Source: Bog-756 sp963839925
Lineage (GTDB): Bacteria; Actinomycetota; Acidimicrobiia; Acidimicrobiales; RAAP-2
DNA length: 64,000 nucleotides
Reading direction: 5' to 3'
Assembly: GCA_963839925.1 (NCBI GenBank)
Contig: CAWIWV010000001.1
Location: 1,736,001-1,800,000, forward strand
In this document: positions 26,835-35,797 of the stretch, in pieces
Layout of the letters: the number at the start of each line of letters is the position of its first letter
Position numbering within the stretch: the first letter of the stretch is position 1
Program-made: the position numbers and the translations under genes
The notes under the pieces: model-generated
What the model was told of the DNA's origin: nothing
What the model saw: the letters and a program-made list of their open reading frames with translations, nothing else
Databases searched by the model: none

Positions 26835-27516
26835 GTGCCGGCACCCACCCTCCTCTACGTGACCCAGGTCGCTCCCTACCGAGACGGCCCCGCGGGCGTG
26901 CACGGGGTGCTCGACCAGTCGGCCGTCGCGATCCGCAGAGCTCGCCGAGACCGCCGGACTTGCCTTCCAGCGAGTCACCGATGTCCGCGAGCTGGACCCG
27001 TCCTCGGTCGCTTCCGCCCGTGTGGTCGCGCTCTTCACCATCGGAGAGACCCCGTGGTCGGTCGAGCAGCAGCGCGCACTGCTCGGGAGCGTCCGGGAAG
27101 GAAGGACCGGGGTGCTCGCCGTTCACTCGGCGACCGACGCCTGTCACGGCTGGGACGAGTACGGCTCGCTGGTGGGCGCCCGTTTCGACGGCCACCCCTG
27201 GACCCGCTCGTTCACCCTCGACGTGCTCGATCCGTCCCACCCGGCCGTCTCCCACCTCGGTTCGACCTGGGAGTGGCACGACGAGGTGTACCAGTTCCGC
27301 GGCCTGCGTCCCGATGCCCAGGTGCTGCTCAAGGCTCGGGCCGACGAGCTCGGCACCGATCGCGCCGTCGAGCATCCCTTTGCGTGGTCCTTCACCGAGG
27401 GTGCCGGGCGGGTGTTCTACACCGCGCTCGGCCACTTCCCCAACGCGTGGGAGACCCCGACCTATCTCCGGCACCTCGCCGGCGGACTCGACTGGGTGAC
27501 CGCGGGTACCGGGTAG
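26835..27516 (+). pseudogene. ThuA-like protein, broken by one frameshift
   Basis: The protein starts at GTG 26835 (V-PAPTLLYVTQVAPYRDGPAGVHGVLDQSA) with AGGA upstream, and after position about 26933 continues in a different frame (AELAETAGLAFQRVTDVRELDP, then ALFTIGETPWS and the long remainder). Removing one C from ATCCGCAGAG (26931-26940) joins them into a 226-residue ThuA-domain protein, the usual length. Key family segments GVLAVHSATDACHGW, GARFDGHPW and FTEGAGRVFYTALGHFP are intact. ThuA proteins take part in disaccharide (trehalose, sucrose-type) use, which fits the divergent GH4 operon. Sequencing error or real pseudogene cannot be told apart here. Confidence 0.75.
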
Positions 27517-27589
27517 TCCTCAGCGCTCATCCCTCGGCCCTCGGCCCTCAGCGCTCAGCGCTCAGTCCTCAGCGCTCACCCCTCGGCCC
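27516..27589. repeat. Tandem repeat after the ThuA stop
   Basis: A 24-25-bp unit beginning GTCCTCAGCGCTCA occurs at about 27516-27540 and 27565-27589, separated by further CTCAGCG copies, directly after the TAG stop. Confidence 0.65.
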
Positions 27590-27831
27590 GGCGGCAGGGG
27601 CAACCGGTCGGAACCTGGGGATAGGCCTTGTGCCAGACATCCCGGCACTTGCGCACCCCGGTGTCGTCCGGGGAGTCCCCCGGGTGCACTCCGGGGAGTT
27701 CTCCGGGAGGTCCCCCGGTTGCACAGAGCAAGCGCAAATGTGATTTCCATGGGGGCAGTACCGTATCGTCGTCGGCGACCGAAGACGTGGTCGGCGACCG
27801 AAGAGGTGGTCGGGTAGGGGGAGCTCGCCAG
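27517..27831. other. Non-coding 315-bp stretch
   Basis: It holds the tandem repeat after ThuA, a set of CCGGGG/CCCCGG-rich short inverted repeats at about 27666-27720 that may form a terminator, and two copies of a GGTCGGCGACCGAAGA unit at 27770-27810 before the ABC gene. On the minus strand a 37-codon open frame (27576-27689) with a C-x-C ending is possible but not convincing. Confidence 0.5.
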
Positions 27832-28812
27832 ATGCACAACGGGAAGGCGGTCGAGGTCGCCGGACTGGTCAAGCGGTACCCGAAGGCCCCGGTCGACTCT
27901 CTGGCCGGGGTCACCTTCGACGTCGGCCGCGGGGAGGTCTTCGGATTCCTCGGACCCAACGGCGCAGGCAAGACCACCACGATCGGCATCCTGACCACCC
28001 GGGTCCGCCCGACCGGAGGCAAAGCGTTCGTCGCCGGGGTGGACGTGGTCGCTGACCCGGTCGGAGCCCGGCGGGTCCTTGGCGTGGTGCCCCAGATGAA
28101 CAACCTCGACCGCTCGTTGTCGGTGCGTCAAAACCTGATCGTGCATGCCAGCTACCACGGTGTCCCAAGAGCGCGACGCAGAAAGCTGGCCGACGACCTT
28201 CTCGAACAGTTCGGGTTGGCCGACCGGCAGAGTGGCCGTCCCGACGATTTCTCCGGGGGGCAGATCCAACGGATGATGATCGCCCGTGCCCTGATGCACG
28301 CACCGGAGGTCCTGTTCCTCGACGAACCCTCCACCGGACTCGACCCGGCCGCCCGGCTTTTCCTGTGGGAGAAGGTCGGGGAGCTGCGCGACGGAGGAAC
28401 CACCGTGGTCATCACCACCCACGACATGGATGAGGCGGCCACCCTCAGCGACCGGGTTGCGATCATCGACCACGGCCAGTTGCTCGCCCTCGACACGCCT
28501 GCAGCGCTGGTTCGCAGCATGACCGGCGAACGAACTCTCGACTGCACGATCGAGCACGGGCAGGGCACCGAGCGCGCGACCGTCGCCTCTGCGGTCGGCG
28601 CCGTCCCCGGTGTCGGCCAGATCGAGCCGTTGGAGGACCCCGCCGCCAGCGGGTGGCGGCTGCGCATCTACGTGGAAGGCGAGGCCGCTTCGTTCGTCGC
28701 GCCGATCGCCCAGGCGATCGCCTCGGTCGGCGGACGACTCACCGACGTCCGATTGGGCGAACCTAACCTCGAAGACGTGTTCATCCACCTCACAGGGAGA
28801 GCGCTTCGATGA
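27832..28812 (+). CDS. ABC transporter ATP-binding protein (DrrA-type exporter)
   Basis: A 326-residue ATPase: Walker A GPNGAGKTT (41-49), Q-loop in VPQMNNLD, signature FSGGQIQRM, Walker B LFLDEPSTGLD, switch His in TTHDMDEA, followed by the extra C-terminal domain (about 100 residues) found in DrrA/NodI-type ABC-2 exporters. ATG 27832 has AGGGGGA 8 nt upstream. It overlaps the permease start by 4 nt. The pair should export a drug, lipid or polyketide; no substrate can be read from the context. Confidence 0.9.
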   Translation: MHNGKAVEVAGLVKRYPKAPVDSLAGVTFDVGRGEVFGFLGPNGAGKTTTIGILTTRVRPTGGKAFVAGVDVVADPVGARRVLGVVPQMNNLDRSLSVRQNLIVHASYHGVPRARRRKLADDLLEQFGLADRQSGRPDDFSGGQIQRMMIARALMHAPEVLFLDEPSTGLDPAARLFLWEKVGELRDGGTTVVITTHDMDEAATLSDRVAIIDHGQLLALDTPAALVRSMTGERTLDCTIEHGQGTERATVASAVGAVPGVGQIEPLEDPAASGWRLRIYVEGEAASFVAPIAQAIASVGGRLTDVRLGEPNLEDVFIHLTGRALR

Positions 28813-29651
28813 CCACGACCGCCGCGGCCGGCGCCGGTGCCGACGCCGCCTCGGGGCCCGAGATGGTGACCCTCCCCAACTGGGGTCCCGGGCGCACCTT
28901 CCTCGCCATCCTCCGACGGGACATGTTCGTGACCGGACGGGAGTTCCCGGTCTTTCTCGCCCAGGTGATCCTCCAGCCGCTCTTCCTGCTGTTCGTGTTC
29001 GGCAAGGTGCTGACCGAGCTCGGCTACGCAAGGCCCGGCTACGAGGAGGTCCTCTTCCCTGGCCTGGTGGCCCTCGCCGCGGTGCTCACCGGGCTCCAGA
29101 GCACTGCCTTGCCCCTGGTGATCGAGTTCTCCTACAGCAACGAGATCGAGGACCGGCTCCTCGCCCCCCTCCCGATCGGGGCGGTGGCGGTCGAGAAGAT
29201 GGTGTTCGCGGCCATGCGGGCGTGCGTGGCGGCGGCGGTGATGTTCCCGGTCGGCGTCTGGATCCTCGGGTCGATCCCCTGGCGTGCCTCGATGACCGTG
29301 CCGGTGATCGTGATGATCGTGCTCGGCGCCCTGATCGGGGCCGCCATGGGTCTGATCCTCGGCACCTACGTTCCGCCCAACCGGATCAGCGTGACCCTGA
29401 CCCTCGTCCTCACCCCGCTCATCTTCACCGGCTCGAGCCAGTACCCGTGGCCCTCACTCAGTCACATCCGCTGGTTCCAGGTCTTGTCGGCGTGCAACCC
29501 GATGACCTATGTGAGCGAGGGGCTCCGAGGTCTGATGGCGCCCAGCGTGCCGCACATCCAGATCTGGATCTGCTTCGTGGTCTGCATCGGTTCACTGGTG
29601 CTGCTCATGATCATCGGGATGATCGGCTTCCGGAGACGGGCTCTGGGGTAA
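28809..29651 (+). CDS. ABC-2 type transporter permease
   Basis: A 280-residue protein with six membrane segments (about residues 50, 80, 130, 170, 195 and 260), the ABC-2 pattern including PWPSLSHIRWFQVLSACNPMTYVSEGLRGLM near the C-terminus. It is the membrane partner of the ATPase at 27832, with which it overlaps (ATGA). Confidence 0.9.
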   Translation: MTTTAAAGAGADAASGPEMVTLPNWGPGRTFLAILRRDMFVTGREFPVFLAQVILQPLFLLFVFGKVLTELGYARPGYEEVLFPGLVALAAVLTGLQSTALPLVIEFSYSNEIEDRLLAPLPIGAVAVEKMVFAAMRACVAAAVMFPVGVWILGSIPWRASMTVPVIVMIVLGALIGAAMGLILGTYVPPNRISVTLTLVLTPLIFTGSSQYPWPSLSHIRWFQVLSACNPMTYVSEGLRGLMAPSVPHIQIWICFVVCIGSLVLLMIIGMIGFRRRALG

Positions 29652-29697
29652 GAAGGCCCGGCTCCGGGTCGATCCTGTTCCGCCGGAACCTCGGTGG

Positions 29698-29754
29698 TCG
29701 GCGGGGGTCGGCGGCGGTCGGCGGGGGTCGGCGGACCTGGGTGGTCGGCGGGAC
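29698..29754. repeat. GTCGGCGGGG 10-bp tandem repeat
   Basis: Four adjacent, slightly varied units plus a fifth nearby, in the gap after the permease stop and before the HNH gene. Strong GC bias. Confidence 0.65.
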
Positions 29755-29810
29755 CTCGGCGGGGCCCGGAACCCCGGATTCCCTGTCACACCCACCTGCG
29801 AACATGGGTC

Positions 29811-31145
29811 ATGGTTTCGGTCGCCACCGCACCACCAGTTTCGTCACCCGACGCATCGCTCGACCAAACCGGCCTGCTCGCCAGGCTCGAAGCCGGTCTT
29901 TCTCTGCTGTCCTCGGTGATCGCCGAGCTCGATCCTGCTCGAATGCTCGGGTCCGATGCGGTGGCGGTCTATGAGTCGCTCTCCCGCTACGTGCGGATGG
30001 GAGAAGCGGGCAAGACACTCGTCGCTCCTCGGATCGAGGAGTCGGGCATCTGGAAAGAGGGCGGTCATCGCAGCCCTGCGGTCATGCTCGCCGATCTGGA
30101 GGGGATCTCGACCGGTCAGGCCCAGACCACCTTGTCCAACGGAGTCCGGCTTGCGGAGCTGCCCGGCACCGAACAAGCCCTTCGTGCAGGAGAGCTCTCC
30201 GGACCGAAGCTGACCGAGTTGACCACTGCAGGGGTGCTTTCGCCCGGATCCGAGCAGGAGCTTCTCCAAGGCGCTGGTCGAGCTCCCTTGAAAGTGATCC
30301 GTGACCGCTGCCAGCGTTCCCGTGCAACCGGCACTGACCAGGTCGCCCGGATCAAGAGGATTCGTGCAGAGCGGTTCTTTTCGTCCTGGACCGATTCCGA
30401 AGGTGCCTTCTGTTACCGGGGTAGGGACACCCCCGACCGGGGAGCCGAGATCCTCTCCCACCTCGAACAAGTTGCCTCTCGTCTGCGGGACGAGCAGCGC
30501 TCGAAAGCCAAAGAGGAGCCGGGGGGAGACACCGAAGACATCCCCGAACGGGCCAATCGGGCTGATGCCTTCCATGCCCTTCTGACCCAGTTGCCCGATG
30601 TCGGCTCCTCTGGCTCGTCGGTGCTCACCGGGACACCCCGGGCACAGGTCGTGGTCCGGGTGGATCTCGATTCGCTGCTCCGGGGCCAGACCGCACCGGG
30701 CGAGCTCTGCGAGATCGACGATCTCGGACCGATCCCGGTGCCGATGGCACGAGATCTCGCCAACGACTCGTTCCTCGCCGTTCTCTTCCACCAAGCAGGA
30801 GACATCAAAGCCGTCTCCCACTTCGGTCGGACCATCAACGCCACCCTCCGGACCGCACTCGTCGACCGGGACCGGACCTGTGTGGTGCCGGGCTGTGGGG
30901 TCTCCTACGGCTTGGAGATCGACCACGTACTCCCCTTTGCCGAAGGCGGACCGACCTCACTCGACAATCTTGCGCTTCTCTGTCACCACCATCACTTCTT
31001 GAAGACCTACGAAGGTTGGCACCTCGAACGCCACGGTCCGACCGACGACGAACCGAACTGGTCCTTCACTCCGCTCCCCCCGTTCGGTCAAGAGCCCGAC
31101 CTCGGGTTGGACCTACCGGGTCGAAGGATGGGGCGCGGGCCCTGA
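29811..31145 (+). CDS. DUF222/HNH endonuclease (13E12-type repeat family)
   Basis: A 444-residue protein of the actinobacterial DUF222 family: helical N-terminal part (SRYVRMGEAGKTLVAPRI, GISTGQAQTTLSNGVRLAELP), a variable acidic linker, and a C-terminal HNH nuclease with DRTCVVPGCGVSYGLEIDHVLPFAEGG...LALLCHHHHFLKT. The H-N-H residues and two cysteines for zinc are present. In Mycobacterium the family is multicopy (13E12 repeats); its function is not known. It stands alone, apparently not part of an operon. ATG 29811 opens the recognisable domain; the longer open frame upstream is repeat-derived. Confidence 0.8.
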   Translation: MVSVATAPPVSSPDASLDQTGLLARLEAGLSLLSSVIAELDPARMLGSDAVAVYESLSRYVRMGEAGKTLVAPRIEESGIWKEGGHRSPAVMLADLEGISTGQAQTTLSNGVRLAELPGTEQALRAGELSGPKLTELTTAGVLSPGSEQELLQGAGRAPLKVIRDRCQRSRATGTDQVARIKRIRAERFFSSWTDSEGAFCYRGRDTPDRGAEILSHLEQVASRLRDEQRSKAKEEPGGDTEDIPERANRADAFHALLTQLPDVGSSGSSVLTGTPRAQVVVRVDLDSLLRGQTAPGELCEIDDLGPIPVPMARDLANDSFLAVLFHQAGDIKAVSHFGRTINATLRTALVDRDRTCVVPGCGVSYGLEIDHVLPFAEGGPTSLDNLALLCHHHHFLKTYEGWHLERHGPTDDEPNWSFTPLPPFGQEPDLGLDLPGRRMGRGP

Positions 31146-31223
31146 GGACACCGCCGCCCACCGTCGGTCCCTCGCGCCCTGGGCCGTTACGCTGACCCCG
31201 GATCGACGACAGGGGGAAACGAC

Positions 31224-32015
31224 ATGGACGACAAGGAGATGTGGGGTCTGCTCGACCCCGCGATACTGCGCACGATCGTGGTGGTCTCTCCGCACTTCGA
31301 CGACGCGGCACTGGGTGCCGCCCACCTGCTGACCTCCTACCCGGGAAGCACCGTGATCACCGTGTTGGCCGGATGGCCTCCGGCCTATCCCGCTGAGGTG
31401 ACCGACTGGGACGCGGCCGGCGGCTTCAAGACCGGCGACGACGTCGTGGCGGTCAGGCGGGAGGAGGACAAAGCCGCCATGGCGTCGATGCATGCGCGCC
31501 CGGTCTGGCTCGAGTTCCCCGACCACCAGTACCTCGCCGAGGACGAACGGCCGACACCCGAGAAGGTGGCGCCCGCTCTCGAGGAGGCGCTGACCGACAT
31601 CGCCCCGAGCGCGGTCTTCCTCCCCTTCGGCATCGCCAACCCCGACCACGTGCTCACCCACGAAGCCGGACTGCTCGCCCGAGCGTCGATGGCCGACAAG
31701 GGCGTGGCCCCCGCCTGGTTCTGCTACGAGGACGCCGGCTACAAGCACATCCCCGGGCTCGCGGCATGGCGCATCTCCAAGCTCTTCCGCAGCGGGCTGT
31801 GGCCGACGCCCGCGGTCGTCCCGATCCAACCCGACATGGCCGCCAAGCGCGCTGCCATCAACCTCTACGCCACCCAGATCGGTCCGCTCGAGCGGGACCA
31901 CCTGCTCACCGAGCGCCTCGACGCGCACGTACCCGAGCCCTATTGGCGACTGGACCCGCCGCCCCCCGGGTGGGAGCTCCTCATCACGTTGGACGACACC
32001 ACCACCGCTGGATGA
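31224..32015 (+). CDS. PIG-L/LmbE family deacetylase
   Basis: A 263-residue zinc deacetylase. The family motif appears as VVSPHFDDAAL (usual form PHPDD), and the second metal motif as ANPDHVLTHEAGL. A good SD (AGGGGGAAA) precedes ATG 31224. Family members deacetylate N-acetylglucosaminyl compounds (MshB, Mca in mycothiol metabolism) or similar. The SDR gene begins in its stop codon (ATGA). Confidence 0.85.
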   Translation: MDDKEMWGLLDPAILRTIVVVSPHFDDAALGAAHLLTSYPGSTVITVLAGWPPAYPAEVTDWDAAGGFKTGDDVVAVRREEDKAAMASMHARPVWLEFPDHQYLAEDERPTPEKVAPALEEALTDIAPSAVFLPFGIANPDHVLTHEAGLLARASMADKGVAPAWFCYEDAGYKHIPGLAAWRISKLFRSGLWPTPAVVPIQPDMAAKRAAINLYATQIGPLERDHLLTERLDAHVPEPYWRLDPPPPGWELLITLDDTTTAG

Positions 32016-32808
32016 CCGACACGTCCACTCCGAGTGTCGGCCCCGGGACCACGGCGCTGGTCACCGGCGCATCGTCGGGCATCGGCGCGGCGGTCGCCCG
32101 CGCCCTCGCCGGACGCGGGACAACGGTCGCCCTCGTCGCCCGGAGAGCGGACCGGCTCGAGGAAGTCCTCGCCGACTGCATCGTGACCGCGCCCGGTCCC
32201 GCGCCTGGGCCGCAGACCTCGCCGAACCGGAGGAGGCCGCCGACCTCAGTCGTTCGATCTGGGACGAGCTCGGGTCGATCGACGTGGTCATCAACAACGC
32301 GGGCATCCCGATGCGACGCCCGGCTCCGAGGCTGACCATGGCCGAGGTGGAACGGGTCATGCAGGTCAACTACTTCTCACCGGTGGCGATCACCTTGGCC
32401 CTCCTACCGCGGATGCTCGAGCGCGGATCGGGAACCATCGTGAACGTGTCGAGCCTCGGGGGCCGGTTGGGGATCACCACCGAGGCGGCCTACAGCGGCT
32501 CCAAGTTCGCGCTGGCCGGGTGGAGCGAGGCGCTCGCCGCCGACCTGATGGGCACCGGTGTCTCCGTGCGGCTGGTGCTGCCCGGCGCCATCGACACCGA
32601 GATCTGGGACCAGCCCGACAACGATCCGCCCATCTACTCCGGGCCGCTTGTTCCGGCGGAGGAGATCGCGGTCGGGATCGTCGAGTGCATCGACAGCGGG
32701 CGGTTCGAGCACTACCTGCCGGACATGAAGGCCATCGTCGATCTCAAGAACCAGGACTTCGACGGCTTCATCGCCAACATGCGGTCGATGGGCGACAGCA
32801 GCTCGTAG
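32012..32808 (+). pseudogene. SDR-family oxidoreductase, broken by one frameshift
   Basis: The first part (MTDTSTPSVGPGTTALVTGASSGIGAAVARALAGRG, from ATG 32012) and the second part (VVINNAGIPMRRPAP, VNVSSLGG, catalytic YSGSKFALAGW, ending at 32808) are in different frames. One base is missing near CCCGGTCCCG (about 32197-32206); an extra G gives an uninterrupted 265-residue SDR. The TGASSGIG, NNAG and S-Y-K residues are all preserved across the two parts, which argues for a recent or artificial break. The start overlaps the deacetylase stop by 4 nt. Confidence 0.8.
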
Positions 32809-32820
32809 GACTGACCGGCA

Positions 32821-32848
32821 GGGGGTCTGGCTCAGGGGGTCTGGCTCA
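32821..32848. repeat. 14-bp perfect tandem duplication (GGGGGTCTGGCTCA x2)
   Basis: It lies between the convergent SDR and FGGY kinase stops; imperfect copies continue to about 32885 and include the kinase stop (TCA, 32859-32861). Confidence 0.7.
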
Positions 32849-32858
32849 GGGGGGTGAG

Positions 32859-34301
32859 TCAGGCGGTCGGGTCAGGGGTGGGGCTCAACTCCTCGAACCG
32901 CTTGAACCGCTCGGACGCGGCAGACGCCCACCGAGGATCTGGATCGATCCGGCGCCCGGTGCGCGCCCACTCGGCGGCCGCATCGAACGAGGTCTCGAGG
33001 CCGGCTGCCATACGCGCGAGGAACGCTGCCCCGAGCGCGCCGCCCTCGGGAACCGCGACCGTTTCCACCGGAAGTCCGGTCGCGTCGGCCACCGCCTGCA
33101 TCCAAGGGACCGAGCGGGACCCGCCGCCGGTGGCGATGATCCTGCGACCCTCCGATCCCGATCGTTCGAGAATCCGGCGGATGACGAACCCGCTGGCCTC
33201 GTAGGCCCCGCGGAGCATCGACTCGCGCCCCTGGGAGATGTCCAGGTCGTGCACGCTGGCCCGCATGCCGGGATCGTGGAACGGGGTGCGCTCCCCCCGC
33301 GGGTAGGGCAACCAGACCGGCACCCTCGTCGGATCACCGTCGCGCTCGTCGACTGGTGCTCTCGAGTCGGGCGCCGATGCCCGGCGCCGAGGTGCCGACC
33401 CGAGCAGCGATCCCACCCAGTCGACGAACAGGGCACCAGCGTTGCTCGGCCCGCCGATCATCGACTGTCCAGGATTCACCGTCGGAAGCGTGGTGAAGCC
33501 GGGCGCTTCCGTCCAGGTGTCGGTGAGGACCCAAGCAATCAGGGTCGCGCCGAAGATGACCAGGACGTCGCCGGGGTTCCGCACACCGGCCACGATCTGC
33601 TCGCAGAACGCGTCGATGGACCCGCCTGCAAATGCGGTGGTCGTCCCGGGCACGGTGCCGAGGAAGGCCCCCATCTGGCCGACCACCGGCATCTGTGATT
33701 CGACCAGGCCGAGCTCGGCGAGGGCGTCCGAGTCCCAGCGACCCCGCTTCATGAGGCTTCCGAACGAGGTGGCCGTGGCGGCGTCGACCGCAGGCACTCC
33801 ACACAGGGCATTGGTGGCGACCGCCTGGCAGTTCCAGTAGCCGTACGCACCGGGATGCTGCTTCGCCGCCCAGGCGATCATCCGCTTCCCCTGCTCGCGC
33901 TCGCCTCCCAGATCATCCGGGGCGAGGTCGGTACCGCCACTCTTGGCCCGGCTGTCGCCGTACAGGATGCCTGGCAGCAACGGCCGGCCACGCCGATCGA
34001 CCGCGGTGATCGAGGGCACCATCGAGGTGACTGCGACCCCGGCTGCCGGCCCGTCGAGCTCCTCGGAGAGCAGGGCAAAGGCCTTCCGCGGACCTCGGCG
34101 CCAGGCCCGATCCGCCTCGTGCTCGAGAGACTCCGCCGCGTTGGTGACCACCCGATGGGGCACCCGGGCCCGAGCGACGACTTCGCCGCCCTCACTCACG
34201 GCCACCGCCTTCACCGAGGTGGTCCCGATGTCGACCCCGACCGTGCAGTTCTTTCCCTGCGGTCTGCTCACGAACCTGACATCCTCGTCATGAGAGGACA
34301 T
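32859..34301 (-). CDS. FGGY-family carbohydrate kinase (xylulokinase-like)
   Basis: A 480-residue sugar kinase: N-terminal VGVDIGTTSVKAVAVSEGGEVV (phosphate-1 loop), the FGGY_N glycine-rich region, and the C-terminal GATLIAWVLTD (phosphate-2), RGERTPFHDPGMRASVHDLD and IIATGGGSRSVPWMQAVADATGLPVE (adenosine motif). The substrate is a sugar or polyol, not identifiable. ATG 34301 is taken as the start; GTG 34271 is also possible. It is divergent from the 2-hydroxyacid dehydrogenase operon. Confidence 0.8.
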   Translation of the reverse strand: MSSHDEDVRFVSRPQGKNCTVGVDIGTTSVKAVAVSEGGEVVARARVPHRVVTNAAESLEHEADRAWRRGPRKAFALLSEELDGPAAGVAVTSMVPSITAVDRRGRPLLPGILYGDSRAKSGGTDLAPDDLGGEREQGKRMIAWAAKQHPGAYGYWNCQAVATNALCGVPAVDAATATSFGSLMKRGRWDSDALAELGLVESQMPVVGQMGAFLGTVPGTTTAFAGGSIDAFCEQIVAGVRNPGDVLVIFGATLIAWVLTDTWTEAPGFTTLPTVNPGQSMIGGPSNAGALFVDWVGSLLGSAPRRRASAPDSRAPVDERDGDPTRVPVWLPYPRGERTPFHDPGMRASVHDLDISQGRESMLRGAYEASGFVIRRILERSGSEGRRIIATGGGSRSVPWMQAVADATGLPVETVAVPEGGALGAAFLARMAAGLETSFDAAAEWARTGRRIDPDPRWASAASERFKRFEELSPTPDPTA

Positions 34302-34302
34302 T

Positions 34303-34338
34303 ATGGTCCCGAAGGACCGGGAGGACATGGTCCCGAAA
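34303..34338. promoter_or_regulatory. Repeated ATGGTCCCGAA with hairpin, divergent intergenic region
   Basis: The 11-mer ATGGTCCCGAA is present at 34303-34313 and 34328-34338, and the first copy overlaps the inverted repeat GGTCC-CGAA-GGACC. It lies in the 66-bp gap between the FGGY kinase and the divergent dehydrogenase and could be an operator for both. Confidence 0.4.
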
Positions 34339-34367
34339 ACAAAGTGGACGAGGAGCTGGAGAGCGAG

Positions 34368-35354
34368 ATGCCCGAACAACGACCGAAGGCACTGGTGACG
34401 GCGGCAGTGCGCGGCCCGGGGCTGGTGCTCCTCGGGGAGCTGGCCGACCTCACGATCGATTCGTGGCTGGAACAGCCGACGCTGCGGATCTACAACGCCG
34501 AGCAACTGGCCGAGCGGGTGGCTGAGGAGGGCGCCAACATCGTGGTGGTGGAAAGCGACCGCTGTGCAGGACCCCTTTACGAGCAGCCCCTCTTGGCGGT
34601 GTGCAGCTGCCGGGGGGATCCGACCAACGTGGACGTCGAGGCCGCGACCGCCGCCGGGATCCCGGTGCTGCGCTCCCCGGGACGCAACGCCAACGCGGTG
34701 GCCGAGCTGGCGATCGCCCTGCTGTTCGCCGCCACCCGGGGCGTGGTCCCCGGCGACGCTGACGTGCGCGCCGGCGAGATCTACAAGGGCGGCACCATCC
34801 CCTACCAGCGCTACCGGGCGTGGGAACTTGCCGGCAGGACAGCCGGCCTGGTCGGGCTCGGCGCCGTCGGGCGAGCCCTTCGGTGGCGGCTACAGGGCTT
34901 GGGCATGGAGGTCATCGCGTACGACCCCTACGCCGACGAGCCGACGGTCGGCCTCGACGAGCTGCTCCAGCGGGCGGACGTGATCTCGATGCACGCGGCG
35001 GTCACCCCCGAAACGACCGGGATGATCGGTGCCGAGCAGTTCGCCACCATGAAGGACGGAGTCGTCTTCCTGAACACGGCGAGAGCCCAGCTGCACGACA
35101 CCGACGCATTGGTCGGCGCCCTCAACTCCGGGAAGGTCTTCGCTGCAGGACTCGACCATTTCGTCGGCGAGTCGCTCGCGGTCGACCATCCGCTCACCCA
35201 GATGAACAACGTGGTGCTCACCCCTCACATCGGCGGGGCCACCTACAACGTGGAGTCGAACCACACCGCAACCATCGCCGAGGATCTCTGTCGGCTGCTC
35301 GCCGGGGCGCGCCCCCTCAACATCGTCAACCCCGAAGTGTTGGGCAGTCGATGA
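34368..35354 (+). CDS. D-isomer-specific 2-hydroxyacid dehydrogenase (SerA-like)
   Basis: A 328-residue NAD-dependent dehydrogenase. The nucleotide motif GLVGLGAVGRALRWRLQGLG (163 region) is followed by the acidic DPYAD, the substrate-binding arginine in NTARA (Arg239), a glutamate in HFVGE (268), and the catalytic His287 in TPHIGGAT. Family members act on glycerate, phosphoglycerate or related 2-hydroxyacids. The start ATG 34368 has GGAGA 6 nt upstream. It is the first of three overlapping genes with DUF35 and thiolase-like proteins, an unusual partnership. Confidence 0.85.
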   Translation: MPEQRPKALVTAAVRGPGLVLLGELADLTIDSWLEQPTLRIYNAEQLAERVAEEGANIVVVESDRCAGPLYEQPLLAVCSCRGDPTNVDVEAATAAGIPVLRSPGRNANAVAELAIALLFAATRGVVPGDADVRAGEIYKGGTIPYQRYRAWELAGRTAGLVGLGAVGRALRWRLQGLGMEVIAYDPYADEPTVGLDELLQRADVISMHAAVTPETTGMIGAEQFATMKDGVVFLNTARAQLHDTDALVGALNSGKVFAAGLDHFVGESLAVDHPLTQMNNVVLTPHIGGATYNVESNHTATIAEDLCRLLAGARPLNIVNPEVLGSR

Positions 35355-35797
35355 CACCGGTCGCGCGAGGGCCTGCGTTCCGCCTCCTGCCCCGGCTCGA
35401 CGACGTGAACCGCTTCTTCTGGACCAGCGGTGCCGACGGTCGGCTCCGGTTCCTCCGCTGTCAGGACTGCGGTGCCTACATCCATCCGCCCGGGCCCATC
35501 TGCCCGGCCTGCCTCTCCCGGGAGATCGCACCCGAGGTGGTGAGCGGACGGGCCACCGTGGTGGCGTCCACCTGCAACGTGCAGCAGTGGATTCCCGGGA
35601 GCGATCCCTACCTCATCGCCTGGGTCGCCATCGACGAGGACCAGAGCGTTCGTCTCACCACCAATCTGGTCGACATCGAACCCGACGAGGTGCACGACGG
35701 CATGCCGGTGGAAGTCGTCTTCGAGCAGCACGACGACGTCTACCTCCCGCTGTTCCGACCGGTCGGGGCAGCGGGCGCCAACGGGTCGGCCGCATGA
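35351..35797 (+). CDS. DUF35 zinc-ribbon/OB-fold protein
   Basis: A 148-residue protein. The N-terminal helix ends in a rubredoxin-like zinc ribbon (CQDC...CPAC), followed by an OB-fold domain. DUF35 proteins bind beside thiolase-like partners and help present acyl-CoA; in the steroid side-chain pathway the DUF35 part of ChsH2 complexes with the aldolase Ltp2. The start overlaps the dehydrogenase stop by 4 nt, and its own stop overlaps the start of the thiolase-like gene, so they are translationally coupled. Confidence 0.85.
   Translation: MTPVARGPAFRLLPRLDDVNRFFWTSGADGRLRFLRCQDCGAYIHPPGPICPACLSREIAPEVVSGRATVVASTCNVQQWIPGSDPYLIAWVAIDEDQSVRLTTNLVDIEPDEVHDGMPVEVVFEQHDDVYLPLFRPVGAAGANGSAA

Noticed and set aside
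27576..27689. A 37-codon minus-strand frame ending VPTGCPCRRAEG
   Set aside because: It shows high third-position GC and two cysteines, but no SD, and lies in repeat-rich DNA. Not enough support for a gene.
25560..27743. A plus-strand frame of 727 codons opposite the GH4 gene
   Set aside because: GH4 motifs are unambiguous on the other strand; only its last part happens to contain the ThuA N-terminus in frame.
29811..31145. HNH protein as a homing endonuclease or intein
   Set aside because: The DUF222 N-terminal domain fits the ordinary 13E12 family; it is a free-standing gene with no intron or extein sequences around it.
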